NCBI RefSeq assembly: GCF_017352095.1
Contig: NZ_CP071463.1
Location: 434,001 to 498,000 of the forward strand
Direction of reading: 5' to 3'
DNA from: Natrinema longum
Lineage (GTDB): Archaea > Halobacteriota > Halobacteria > Halobacteriales > Natrialbaceae
Length of the DNA: 64,000 nt
The position numbers were made by a program, and so were the translations under genes. The notes beneath the pieces are model-generated. The model searched no databases and was not told where the DNA came from. It saw nothing but the letters and a program-made list of their open reading frames with translations. Shown here piece by piece: positions 34,089 to 42,846 of this stretch. Numbering within the stretch: the stretch's first letter is position 1; the number at the start of each line of letters is the position of its first letter.

Positions 34089-35258
34089 ATGGGAGCGCTC
34101 TCGAACCTTCGCGTTGTGGATCTGACCCAGGTGCTCGCTGGGCCGTACTGCACGATGTTACTCGCGGATCTCGGTGCGGACGTCGTCAAGATCGAACGGC
34201 CGGGTGGCGACATGATCCGATCGAACCCCCCGTTCGTCGACGATTCCGAGGAGGAGGCCTACGGCGGCTACTTCCAGAGCGTCAACCGGGGCAAGCGCAG
34301 TCTCGAACTGAACCTCGGGGACGAGGCGGACCGCGAGGACTTCCTCTCGCTCGTCGAGGAGGCCGACGTCGTCGTCGAGAACTACCGCTCGGGGACGATG
34401 GAGAAGTACGATCTGGGCTACGAGACCTTGAAAGAGTACAACGAGGACATCATCTACTCCTCGATTCGGGGCTTTGGCGACCCGCGGACCGGTGAAACGG
34501 AGCGGCAGGGCCAGCCCTCCTTCGACCTCATCGCGCAGGCGCTGGGCGGCGTCATGGAAACCACCGGCCAGCCCGACGGCCCGCCGACCAAGACCGGGCC
34601 CGGCGTCGGCGACCTCTTCACCGCGACGCTGAACTGCATCGGGATCCTCGCCGCCGTGAACCACCGCGAACAGACCGGCGAGGGCCAGTACGTCGACACC
34701 GCCATGTACGACTCGATGCTCAGTTTCACCGAACGCGCCATCTACCAGCAGTCGTACACGGGCGAGGCCCCAACCCGGCGGGGCAACTCCCACCCGACGC
34801 TGTTCCCCTACAACGCCTTCGAGACCGCCGACGGCTACGCCGTCATCGCCGCGTTCAACAACAACCACTGGGCCGAACTCTGTGACGTGATGGGGCGAGA
34901 CGACCTCGCCGAGGAGTACCCCACGACCGCCGAGCGCCTCGAGCACCGCGATCACCTCCGCGGCGAGATTTCGGAGTGGGCCATCGAGCAGACCAACGAC
35001 GAACTCGTCGGCCAGCTCGAGGGACTGGTCCCCGCCGCGCCGGTCCAGACCACCGAAGAGATCTTCGAAGACGATCACGTCCACGCGCGAGACATGCTGG
35101 TGCCGGTCGAACAGCCCGGGGCCGACGCGGACGTCGAGATCGCGGGCACCCCGATCAAGATGAGCGAGACCAACCCCCGGCCCCGCGGTCGCGCGCCGCT
35201 GCTCGACGAGCACCGCGAGGAGCTACTGGGCGAGGAGTCCGAAGCGGCCGACGACTGA
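34089..35258 (+). CDS. mct: Mesaconate CoA-transferase (CaiB/BaiF family)
   Basis: A 389-aa class III CoA-transferase that makes mesaconyl-CoA, probably using succinyl-CoA as donor, in the methylaspartate cycle. MGALSNLRVVDLTQVLAGPY and ADLGADVVKIERPGGDMIRS are the N-terminal CoA-binding signature; NRGKRSLELNL follows; VDTAMYDSMLSF carries the conserved catalytic Asp. The specific substrate is inferred from its divergent position beside the mutase operon. ATG 34089 is used because longer upstream readings lack the family start. Confidence 0.92.
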   Translation: MGALSNLRVVDLTQVLAGPYCTMLLADLGADVVKIERPGGDMIRSNPPFVDDSEEEAYGGYFQSVNRGKRSLELNLGDEADREDFLSLVEEADVVVENYRSGTMEKYDLGYETLKEYNEDIIYSSIRGFGDPRTGETERQGQPSFDLIAQALGGVMETTGQPDGPPTKTGPGVGDLFTATLNCIGILAAVNHREQTGEGQYVDTAMYDSMLSFTERAIYQQSYTGEAPTRRGNSHPTLFPYNAFETADGYAVIAAFNNNHWAELCDVMGRDDLAEEYPTTAERLEHRDHLRGEISEWAIEQTNDELVGQLEGLVPAAPVQTTEEIFEDDHVHARDMLVPVEQPGADADVEIAGTPIKMSETNPRPRGRAPLLDEHREELLGEESEAADD

Positions 35259-35332
35259 GCGGCGGAATATCGATTCGTTTCCGGCCGAACTGTCCGTTCG
35301 AAGAACGACACCGGCTTCGAGTCGAGAACAGC

Positions 35333-35416
35333 TATCGTCGCAACTGAAAGTCATTGTACACCTGATCGCACGACAGCGTTGCGATCAGTGTGTGAATCGT
35401 TTCAGTTGCGACGATA
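35333..35416 (+). repeat. Dispersed structured repeat, copy 2: 84-nt nested palindrome
   Basis: TATCGTCGCAACTGAAA (35333-35349) pairs perfectly with TTTCAGTTGCGACGATA (35400-35416); inside, CTGATCGCA (35362-35370) pairs with TGCGATCAG (35380-35388). The core is nearly identical to copy 1. The right arm contains the HEPN stop codon (35402-35404, minus strand), and the left end lies 74 nt after the mct stop. Confidence 0.85.
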
Positions 35417-35916
35417 ACAGACGCACGCACCGCCTTCTCGGATCCGATTGCTGACGTGGTCGTGTATTTCGCGAGCGAGTACTCGCATCGCGTCAGCCTG
35501 TGCTTTCGTCGGTCGTCTCCCACCGTAGTCGCTGTCCGTCCGGTTCTCCGTGTACAACCCCTCGAGTTTGTCCGTGGTCGGGCGCGAGAGAAGTGCGAGC
35601 TCCGATGCGCGATCGTAGCAGTACGCGTGATCGTGGAAGTCTCGCAATTCATCCCCGCCTTCCGCGAGTGCGTACGCCTCTATCGATCGCTCGATGGCTC
35701 CGAAACAGAGTTCGATAGTCGCGGTATAGTACCCGTCCTCGTCGATTCGTTCGACGGCGCGAAGGAGCGAACAACCCTTCGTGAGTTGGGCTTTCCAATC
35801 GTCGTCCGTGTCGATCGCTTCCTCGTACGCCGGGATCCCGTGTCCGGCCTCGTTGAACGCGTCGACGGCGGTCTCAAGCGCGTCCGTGATCGCGTTCGGA
35901 TCGGATCCTCACTCAT
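35402..35916 (-). pseudogene. HEPN-domain toxin gene, frame-broken by a 5-nt duplication
   Basis: ATG 35916 overlaps the end of the nucleotidyltransferase gene by 8 nt. After five codons (MSEDP) the 5-nt unit ATCCG is repeated (GATCCGATCCG), throwing the frame. In the other frame a coherent HEPN protein follows to TGA 35402: NAITDALETAVDAFNEAGHG, LTKGCSLLRAVERID, then RSIEAYALAEGGDELRDFHD and the late HEPN helix. Removing 5 nt gives exactly 170 codons (169 aa). Because of the shift, the HEPN frame is now continuous with the upstream gene except for that gene's own TGA. Confidence 0.8.
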
Positions 35917-36601
35917 CGGTGCCCCCCCGGAGGATCATGTTTCGAACGGTTCCAAACGCCTCGGTCTCGTAGAGCGCGATTCCATCTCGGACGATTTCTC
36001 GAAGTTCAGGGAGATAGTTCGGAACTGCCGGCAGCGCTTCGACATCGATCTCGTACGCGTACCGACCAGTGTCGAACGATTCGTCCTCGAGGTGCCGACG
36101 GACTCGATTCGCTTCCCGCTGGTTTTCCATTCGGTCGTCTTCGACCAGTACCCAGAGATCGATGTCGCTTCGTCGATCGGCCTCACCGCGGGCGACGCTC
36201 CCGTACAGGACGATCGCAACAACGCCGTCCAGTTCGTCCCCGAGCGTCTCGACAGCCGTCCGTACGGGATCGTGGAACTCCGATTGCGGGATTCGGAAAT
36301 ACGGATCGTCCGGAACGGACAGCCGTTCCCGGTTGATCCGTACCAGACGCTTCCGACCCCGTCGTTCCGTGACGACGAGGTCGTTGCTCGAGAGGACGTC
36401 GACCGCCTTGGTAACCGCCGGTCTCGAGCGATCGACCGCGGTCGCGAGGTCCGTCATCGAGAATTCGGAATCGTGATTTCGGCTTAAGAGTGTCAGAACG
36501 TCGTCGATAACCGCGGTTCTGAATAATCGTCGGTCATCGACCGGGATATCCACGGTTATACTCGTTCGGTTCGCCGATGATCCGTTCGACTCCGTTTTCA
36601 T
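35909..36601 (-). CDS. MNT-type nucleotidyltransferase with N-terminal winged helix (antitoxin)
   Basis: A 230-aa protein. Residues about 28-95 form a winged-helix domain (VLTLLSRNHDSEFSMTDLAT and RPAVTKAVDVLSSNDLVVTE), and residues about 112-215 a minimal nucleotidyltransferase: LYGSVARGEADRRSDIDLWV gives the GS-x-D-x-D active site. With the HEPN gene downstream it forms an MNT-HEPN (type VII) toxin-antitoxin module, in which MNT modifies and silences the HEPN RNase. The added DNA-binding domain suggests autoregulation. It is divergent from the restriction-modification gene. Confidence 0.85.
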   Translation of the reverse strand: MKTESNGSSANRTSITVDIPVDDRRLFRTAVIDDVLTLLSRNHDSEFSMTDLATAVDRSRPAVTKAVDVLSSNDLVVTERRGRKRLVRINRERLSVPDDPYFRIPQSEFHDPVRTAVETLGDELDGVVAIVLYGSVARGEADRRSDIDLWVLVEDDRMENQREANRVRRHLEDESFDTGRYAYEIDVEALPAVPNYLPELREIVRDGIALYETEAFGTVRNMILRGGTDE

Positions 36602-36788
36602 TGTAAGCGTTATCTTACGCTATCTACTTAAAGTTTATATCAGGAGCGGGAACTACTGATATACCATCGACTCCCCAGACTGCAGACGTCCGGTATCGAT
36701 TCGCCGCCCACTTCGTCGTCCGCAACCGCCATCTCGAGCGACCCCAGCGACCGGTGGTTTCTTCAGGTGACAATTCAAGAGGACAGCC
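36602..36788. promoter_or_regulatory. Divergent promoter region, MNT gene / restriction-modification gene
   Basis: An AT-rich core at 36605-36645 contains AAGCGTTATCTTACGCT, an imperfect dyad, and AAAGTTTATATC, which can be read as TATA in either direction. The dyad is placed where the winged helix of the MNT protein could bind; that is inference. Confidence 0.4.
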
Positions 36789-39700
36789 ATGAGTCAGGCG
36801 ACGCTGTCGGATCGCCCGTACACGAATTCGAATCTCTTCTCCGGGTACTATCTCGACGAGCGGATTCAGGACCGCGAGGAGTGGGACTGCGACGCAGCCG
36901 CGAGCGAGGCTCTCGAGGAACTGCAGGCGCTGTACGACCTCGAGTCGAAGCTGGTCGACGGCTACAAGGAGGATCCGCTGATCGACAACTGGATCGACGA
37001 GGTACTCGAGATCCTGGGCTTTGGAACCAACGTCGAGACGACGCTGCCCGACGGCGGGGGGTACGTCGACGTGCTCCTGTTCGAGGACACCGCGGCGCGC
37101 CGGGACGCGGCCGAGGTCTACCTGAGCAGCGAAGAGACGGCGGACCTGTTCGATCGGGGTGTCGGACTGGTCGAAGCCAAACAGTGGGACGCCGACTTCA
37201 CGACCCGATTCAGCGACCAGCGGCCGTATCGCAACGCCTCCCACCAGATCAAACACTACCTCGAGCGGACGCCCGAGGGGATTCAGTGGGGCGTGTTGAC
37301 CAACGGCCGCAAGTGGCGACTCTACGGGACGAAAGACTACGAGACCCAGACCTACTACGAGATCGATCTGCCGGAACTCCTCGAGCGCGGGGATCTCGAG
37401 GCGTTCAAGTACTTCTACACGTTCTTCCGGCCGGCCGCGTTCCGGGAGTCGGGTGGGACGACCTACCTCGATTCGGTTCGCTCGGAGAGCGAGACGGTCG
37501 CACAGGAACTCGGGGAGGACTTACAGGACAACGTCTTCACGGCGCTGCGGGTGTTGGGACGGGGGTTCGTCGAGACGAACGATCTCGCGATCGATCCCGA
37601 CGACGACGACGGGCTCGGGGAGCTCAAAGAGCAGTCGCTCGTGCTCCTCTATCGGTTGATGTTCGTCCTCTATGCCGAATCGCGGGGCCTGATCCATCCG
37701 GAGGGCGGGGACGCGGTCGCGGAGTACGAGGAGAACTTCAGCCTGGACGAGTTGCGCCTCGAGATCCACGAGGAGATCGGCGAGGTCGACGACGGGTTCG
37801 ACGACGCCTACAGCGAGCACTCGACGACGATGTGGAGCCGGCTCGAGGACCTGTTCCGGCTGATCGACGGGGGTGAGGAATCGCTGGGGATCCCGCCGTA
37901 CAACGGCGGGCTGTTCAACCGTGAGACCCACGACTTCCTGGCCGAACACGAGGTCAGCAATCGGTATCTCGCGGAGGTCATCTATCGGATTTCGACGACG
38001 GAAAACGACGAGGGCCGCTACGTGCTGGCCGACTACGCCGACCTCGATACGCGCCATCTGGGCAGCGTCTACGAAGGGCTGTTAGAGCACCAGTTCCGGA
38101 TCGCGCCCGAGGACTACGCCGCGGTCGCGGCAGACGGCGGGCAGGTCTGGAAACCCGCCACGGAGGTGTCGGTGGCGGAGGCGGTCGAAACCGTCGACGA
38201 GGGCGGGCTCTACGTCGTCAACGACGAGGGCGAGCGGAAGGCCACGGGGGCCTACTACACGCCGGACTACGTCGTGACCTACATCGTCGAGGAGACGGTC
38301 GGGCCGCTGGTCGCGGAGATCAAAGCCGATCTCACCGAGCAGGGCTTCGAGCCGGGGACCCACGAGTATCTCGGGGCCTTCTACCGGCGGGTCACCGACC
38401 TGAAGATCCTCGATCCGGCGATGGGCAGTGGCCACTTCCTCACGCGGGCGACGGAGTATCTGGCCCAGCAGGTCATGGAGGAGGTGCGCGAACTCGAGGA
38501 GGCGACGGCCTTCGACGAACAGCGGGTGCGCCGGGACGTGGCCAAGGAGTGTATCTACGGCGTCGACTTGAACGGGATGGCAGTCGAACTCGCGAAGCTC
38601 TCGATGTGGCTCGAGACGCTGGCGGCCGATCAGCCACTGGCCTTCCTCGATCACCACCTCAAGGCGGGCAACTCGCTGGTCGGCTCGGACGTGACGGCGG
38701 TGCTCTCGAGCGAGACCGCGGACGACGGCGGCCAGTTGACCCTCGAGCAGGCGCTGGCCCGCGTTCGCCAGGACACCTTGGAGCACGTCATGGACCGGAT
38801 GCAGGAGTTGCTCGAGATCGACAACGAGTCCCTCGAGGACGTCAAGTCGATGGAGGAGATTTACGACGAGGTGCGGGCCGACGCGTTCTATCAGCGCCTC
38901 TTCGAGGTGACGAACGTCCATACCGCCGAGCAGTTCGATCTGGACGTGCCCGAGGGGGCCTACGAGCGGCTGGCGCGAGCGATCGACGACGACGAGGCGT
39001 GGGCGGCGGTGCAGGGCGAGGACTGGTTCCAGACGGCCCAGGCGATGAGTGGTGACGAGGCGTTCTTCCACTGGGAGTTGGAGTATCCCGAGGTGTTCTT
39101 CGATGACGATGGAGAGAAGCGGGAGGGGGCAGGGTTTGATGCCGTAATCGGGAACCCCCCATACGTGAAAATACAGGAACTACGGCAAGCGGTTCCCGAG
39201 CAAGCGAATTACCTTACTAACTCGTATCAGTCTGCAACTGGGAATTTCGATCTCTACGTATGCTTTACCGAAAAGGGGCATCGATTGCTAAGTGACGATA
39301 GCGAGTTCGGCTATATCGAACCTCACAAATTCTTCCAAGGGAATTTCGGTGAAGGTCTGAGGGAATACATCTCGGAAAATACCGCACTCAAGAAGATTGT
39401 CTCATTTGGTGATTCACAGGTATTCGAAGCGGCTACGATCTACACGTGTTTGTTGTTCCTCTCTAAATCGCCTCAAGAGGAGTTCGAATATACGGAAGTT
39501 GACACGGAAGTACTAGAAGGCTCTGATAATATTGAGTTAAACACAATCAAAGCCGACTACGGCGCTGACTCGTGGGCATTCAATTCTGCAAAGGTCGCTA
39601 GTGTCCTCGAAACAGTCTCTGGCGCAGGTCCAGAACTACAAGAAGTCAGCGAAAAAGTATTTCAGGGGATTGCGACCAGTGCAGACGCTGTCTACATTTT

Positions 39701-41096
39701 AGAACCAGTAAGTGAACCGAATGATGGTGAGATTGCTGTCAAGAATCAAGAAACCGATGAGACACATGTACTGGAAACAGGACTTCTAAAACCAATGCTC
39801 AAAGGGAATGACTCCGACCGTTATCGTCGGGTCGATCCCCGTTTGAAAGTTATTTTTCCGTACGAGATTTCAGAGAATCAGTCCGAAGCGGAGTTCGTCT
39901 CAAAACAACGGCTAGAACAAGAGTATCCGAAAACATACGAGTATCTTTGCAGCCACGAAGAAACACTACGTGAAAGAGAGAGCGGGAAGATGGACCATGA
40001 CCAGTGGTGGGATTACGTCTATCCGAAGAATCTACTGGACTACGAAAGAGAGTACATAATCACGCCGCGACTCGGCAATCAGCCAGAGTTTACGTTGAAA
40101 CCATCTGGCATATATCACAACACCGACATAGAAGGAATACCGCTCGAGGAAGACTGTAACCTGGATCCGAAGTATGTCCTCGCGTTATTGAATAGTAACG
40201 TCTTCTGGTTTTTCATGGTTAACACCGGATCCACCTTTAGGGGAGGATACTATACGTTTAGAAGTGAGTATCTCTATCCCTTCTCGATTGCTGGCGGAAA
40301 CAAGGATATCAGTGTTGATGGAACAATCTCCGACGAAATCAAAGAATCACACACTGAATACCTAGAGGGAGCTATAGATAGCAATCAAATCCTTCAAACC
40401 TTGTTTTCCGAAGGTGCTAATTTCGCTGTTCAACATGAGTTGCTCTGCTATCTATCTGAGAGGATTATGTCCTATAATAACAATCTAGATTCATTAACGC
40501 TAGATCCCCTCGAGTATCTCGCGAACTATTCGGAAGGTCCGACACTTGATGACGCTGGCTTCTATCAGCCACCAAAGACTGCGCCAACTGACTCTATTCT
40601 CTACGAAACCACGGGAGAACGTGATAATCTCCGTATTGGTCGTGTTGAGATACAACGGCCGAGCGATGATACTGTCGTTGTTACCGCTACCGCTCGTTAC
40701 AAGCCTGACGATGAGTCAGATTATGAGACTGATCGGTGGGGCTATACTGAAACTGATCCTATCGAAGCGTTCCGTCTAACTGATCTCGACGAACTTGAGG
40801 CCAGTCTCATCGAAGTGTTTGTCCCTGTTGCCGTAGAAGAAGCTGATGGTTTCGCGAACTTCCGAGAGACTGCAACGAAAACTAATTCACCCGCAGATCG
40901 GCTGAAAGCACTGATTCTTCCTGCTATAGACAGTGTGGACGACGAGTTGGGTCACTACCTCGAGACGACGGCTCGAGCCGAAGAACTCGAGGCCAAGATC
41001 GAGAAGACGGACGAGTTGATCGACGAAATCGTGTACGAACTGTACGGGCTGACCGAGGAGGAAATCGAGATCGTCGAGGAAGCGGTCGGCGACTGA
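36789..41096 (+). CDS. Type IIG restriction-modification enzyme (Eco57I-like), 1435 aa
   Basis: A single polypeptide with nuclease, adenine methyltransferase and recognition parts. The N-terminal nuclease shows YVDVLLFEDTA and GVGLVEAKQWDADF (D...ExK, about residues 93-137). The methylase has ATGAYYTPDYVVTYIVEETV (about 480-500), motif I ILDPAMGSGHFLTRATEYLA (about 538) and catalytic motif IV VIGNPPYVKIQEL (about 783-795). Residues about 800-1375 form the target recognition part with TaqI-like features; a helical tail (ELEAKIEKTDELIDEIVYEL) ends it. DNA up to the NPPY motif and the last 170 bases are GC-rich; 39.15-40.92 kb is strikingly AT-rich. It may be an active defence enzyme. Confidence 0.93.
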   Translation: MSQATLSDRPYTNSNLFSGYYLDERIQDREEWDCDAAASEALEELQALYDLESKLVDGYKEDPLIDNWIDEVLEILGFGTNVETTLPDGGGYVDVLLFEDTAARRDAAEVYLSSEETADLFDRGVGLVEAKQWDADFTTRFSDQRPYRNASHQIKHYLERTPEGIQWGVLTNGRKWRLYGTKDYETQTYYEIDLPELLERGDLEAFKYFYTFFRPAAFRESGGTTYLDSVRSESETVAQELGEDLQDNVFTALRVLGRGFVETNDLAIDPDDDDGLGELKEQSLVLLYRLMFVLYAESRGLIHPEGGDAVAEYEENFSLDELRLEIHEEIGEVDDGFDDAYSEHSTTMWSRLEDLFRLIDGGEESLGIPPYNGGLFNRETHDFLAEHEVSNRYLAEVIYRISTTENDEGRYVLADYADLDTRHLGSVYEGLLEHQFRIAPEDYAAVAADGGQVWKPATEVSVAEAVETVDEGGLYVVNDEGERKATGAYYTPDYVVTYIVEETVGPLVAEIKADLTEQGFEPGTHEYLGAFYRRVTDLKILDPAMGSGHFLTRATEYLAQQVMEEVRELEEATAFDEQRVRRDVAKECIYGVDLNGMAVELAKLSMWLETLAADQPLAFLDHHLKAGNSLVGSDVTAVLSSETADDGGQLTLEQALARVRQDTLEHVMDRMQELLEIDNESLEDVKSMEEIYDEVRADAFYQRLFEVTNVHTAEQFDLDVPEGAYERLARAIDDDEAWAAVQGEDWFQTAQAMSGDEAFFHWELEYPEVFFDDDGEKREGAGFDAVIGNPPYVKIQELRQAVPEQANYLTNSYQSATGNFDLYVCFTEKGHRLLSDDSEFGYIEPHKFFQGNFGEGLREYISENTALKKIVSFGDSQVFEAATIYTCLLFLSKSPQEEFEYTEVDTEVLEGSDNIELNTIKADYGADSWAFNSAKVASVLETVSGAGPELQEVSEKVFQGIATSADAVYILEPVSEPNDGEIAVKNQETDETHVLETGLLKPMLKGNDSDRYRRVDPRLKVIFPYEISENQSEAEFVSKQRLEQEYPKTYEYLCSHEETLRERESGKMDHDQWWDYVYPKNLLDYEREYIITPRLGNQPEFTLKPSGIYHNTDIEGIPLEEDCNLDPKYVLALLNSNVFWFFMVNTGSTFRGGYYTFRSEYLYPFSIAGGNKDISVDGTISDEIKESHTEYLEGAIDSNQILQTLFSEGANFAVQHELLCYLSERIMSYNNNLDSLTLDPLEYLANYSEGPTLDDAGFYQPPKTAPTDSILYETTGERDNLRIGRVEIQRPSDDTVVVTATARYKPDDESDYETDRWGYTETDPIEAFRLTDLDELEASLIEVFVPVAVEEADGFANFRETATKTNSPADRLKALILPAIDSVDDELGHYLETTARAEELEAKIEKTDELIDEIVYELYGLTEEEIEIVEEAVGD

Positions 41097-41118
41097 ACTG
41101 CGCGCCACGTGGCCGGGA

Positions 41119-41152
41119 GCGTGTCGCCGCGCGGGATCGCGCGGCGGCACGC
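41119..41152 (+). terminator. Strong hairpin after the restriction-modification gene
   Basis: GCGTGTCGCCGCGCG (41119-41133) pairs with CGCGCGGCGGCACGC (41138-41152), 14 of 15 bp, around a GGAT loop, 23 nt after the stop codon. Probable terminator; no T-run. Confidence 0.5.
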
Positions 41153-41381
41153 GACTCGGGGAAGGGCAGGCCTGCGGTCCTCCTGGCGGTCTTTCACTGT
41201 CGTAGTGCCGTGGGAAGGACACGTCTCTCTCGAGGTTCTAGCGTCCAAAAATACGCTCGAGACCCGTTTGCGAACCGGCCGGCCGACGGGTGCTGTCGAC
41301 GGTAGGGTGGTGTGTCAGGTGGTTCGACTCGACGCGTCGACCGGCCGGCTGACCGCCGGGGCTCGAGCCCCGCGGTCGCAC

Positions 41382-41639
41382 TTAGCGCTCGCGGTTTATC
41401 AGTCCCGGCGAAACGAGACAGCCACACGGACTCGCGGTGGCTCGATTGGGACCGGTCGCGGAGACGATGGCGACGGGCGTGCCACAACGCGGGCAATCGG
41501 GGAGGTACTGCGAGCCGTGGTCGTCGGGCTCGCTCGTATCGCGGTCGACATCGCTCGAGCCGGACTCGACGTTGCTCGAGCCGGACTCGGCAGTACTCGA
41601 GCCAGGGTCGACATCGCTCGAGTCAGGATCGCTACACAT
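41382..41639 (-). CDS. Small zinc-ribbon protein with Ser/Asp-rich N-terminus
   Basis: An 85-aa frame from ATG 41639 (an ATG three codons earlier is possible). The first 40 residues are Ser/Gly/Asp repeats (SSDVDPGSSTAESGSSNVES), encoded by CTCGAG-rich repeats. The C-terminal half, LPDCPRCGTPVAIVSATGPN followed by PCGCLV, supplies a CxxC plus CxC pair, a plausible zinc ribbon. Function unknown. Confidence 0.6.
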   Translation of the reverse strand: MCSDPDSSDVDPGSSTAESGSSNVESGSSDVDRDTSEPDDHGSQYLPDCPRCGTPVAIVSATGPNRATASPCGCLVSPGLINRER

Positions 41640-42066
41640 CGGACTCACCGCTCGCGACTGTGGCTGGCGCTGGGGCTCGTTCCGTCGGGCGATTCGGGTG
41701 CCGTGCGGGACGTTTATATCCCGGTAGAATGAACGTAATCATGCTTGCAAATCCCCGGTGAGGGATTTGGAAGCAAGTCTCGGGTGTGCACCCACCCGGG
41801 GCGTTTTCATCTAGCCCCCTTTTCTGGAGACTGCTTCCAGTTTAGGCGTTGACCTATTGTGACTTATATCTACTGCAAAGTGGCTGGAAAAGAGTCGGGG
41901 CCGAGCTATCTCGACCGCCAGACACCGGCTCGAGACCCTCCCGTTCCGGACTCGAGACACCCTCGAGAACCCCTCGAGAAGCCCGAAACCCCGCACTCGG
42001 GCCGGCGTCTCGATCGACGACGGGGACGACGGCCTCGAGTCGGCCACCACGACCGACGGCCGCCAT
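41640..42066. other. Intergenic region with a candidate small RNA
   Basis: No gene is credible here. It contains a TATA box (TTTATATC at 41713-41720), the two-hairpin RNA candidate at 41742-41808, then an AT-rich patch (41850-41880) and a CTCGAGA-rich stretch before the stop of the next leftward gene. Confidence 0.5.
41742..41808 (+). ncRNA. Candidate two-hairpin non-coding RNA
   Basis: TTTATATC lies about 25 nt before the predicted start. Hairpin 1: CTTGC (41744-41748) with GCAAG (41773-41777), then AAATCCC (41749-41755) with GGGATTT (41762-41768) around CGGTGA, leaving a GGAA bulge. Hairpin 2: CTCGGGTG (41779-41786) with CACCCGGG (41793-41800) around TGCACC. GCGTTTTC follows as a terminator-like T-run. 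No known RNA family is recognised. Confidence 0.5.
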
Positions 42067-42846
42067 CTACTGGGTGACGAGCTGGTAGAAGGAAACCGAG
42101 TAGACCAGCAGGAACGCGGAGACGACGCTGCTGATGACCGTCGCGACCGCTCCCGCGGCGATCAGCCCGCCCGTCGAGAGGACGGGCAGTCCCAGCTCCG
42201 CGGCCTCGGGCGTGGCCAGCATCGACAGGCTCCCGACGAAGAGGCCGACCAGGCTGCCGCCGACGACCGCCACGAGCATGTACCCGATCGTCGCCAGGAG
42301 GTTCGACCGGACGACGCGGTAACTCCGCTTGAGGCCGTCGATCGCCGTCTCCCCCTCGAGGACGATCGCCTGCCCGTAAAACTGGAGGAAGAAGAGGAAC
42401 ACGAGGTAGACGAGCGCGACGATGGCGGCGACCCCGCCCAGCACGACCACCGGGAGCGCCCCCAACTCCGCGATGCCGACCAACAACGCCCCGAACCCGA
42501 CGAAAAAGAAGATCATGCCGAGGATCATGTTCACCACGAGGAGCAACAGATACGCGATCAGGATCTGGACGTAGTGTGCCTTCCCGGTGGCGACGAACGT
42601 CCCCAGCGAACTGCGCCCCTCGAGTGCCTCGTCGGCCATGCCGATCATCCCGCCCTGGAAGAACGGCGCGACGACCAGGCTGAGGAGTGACGCGCCAAGC
42701 GAGAGCACCGAGGCCAACAGCGGTCTCGACGACTGGAGGAGCAACTGGGGGAGCTGGAACGCCAACAACACGAGCGCGGGAACCACGAGTACGGGCGTCC
42801 GGACGAGCGCGCCCGGCGACCGCCGAAGGGCCTGAACAACTGCCAT
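42067..42846 (-). CDS. Polytopic membrane protein (DUF7847-like)
   Basis: A 259-aa membrane protein with about six helices: around residues 17-35, 45-65, 90-122 (AYLLLLVVNMILGMIFFFVG), 128-160, 185-208 and 225-252. The segment IVLEGETAIDGLKRSYRVVR is the loop typical of the haloarchaeal DUF7847/glycerophosphoryl-diester-phosphodiesterase-membrane-domain-like family. Likely integral membrane protein of unknown role. ATG 42846 lies behind an AT-rich promoter (TATATGTATAGC on the minus strand). Confidence 0.75.
   Translation of the reverse strand: MAVVQALRRSPGALVRTPVLVVPALVLLAFQLPQLLLQSSRPLLASVLSLGASLLSLVVAPFFQGGMIGMADEALEGRSSLGTFVATGKAHYVQILIAYLLLLVVNMILGMIFFFVGFGALLVGIAELGALPVVVLGGVAAIVALVYLVFLFFLQFYGQAIVLEGETAIDGLKRSYRVVRSNLLATIGYMLVAVVGGSLVGLFVGSLSMLATPEAAELGLPVLSTGGLIAAGAVATVISSVVSAFLLVYSVSFYQLVTQ

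Noticed and set aside
36618-37256. A leftward frame overlapping the start of the restriction-modification gene
   Set aside because: It is antisense of the conserved nuclease domain and shows no recognisable domain.
41540-41620. CRISPR-like short repeats (CTCGAG-containing units)
   Set aside because: Units are about 24-30 bases but irregular, without spacers, and encode Ser/Gly/Asp repeats of a small protein; no cas genes are present.
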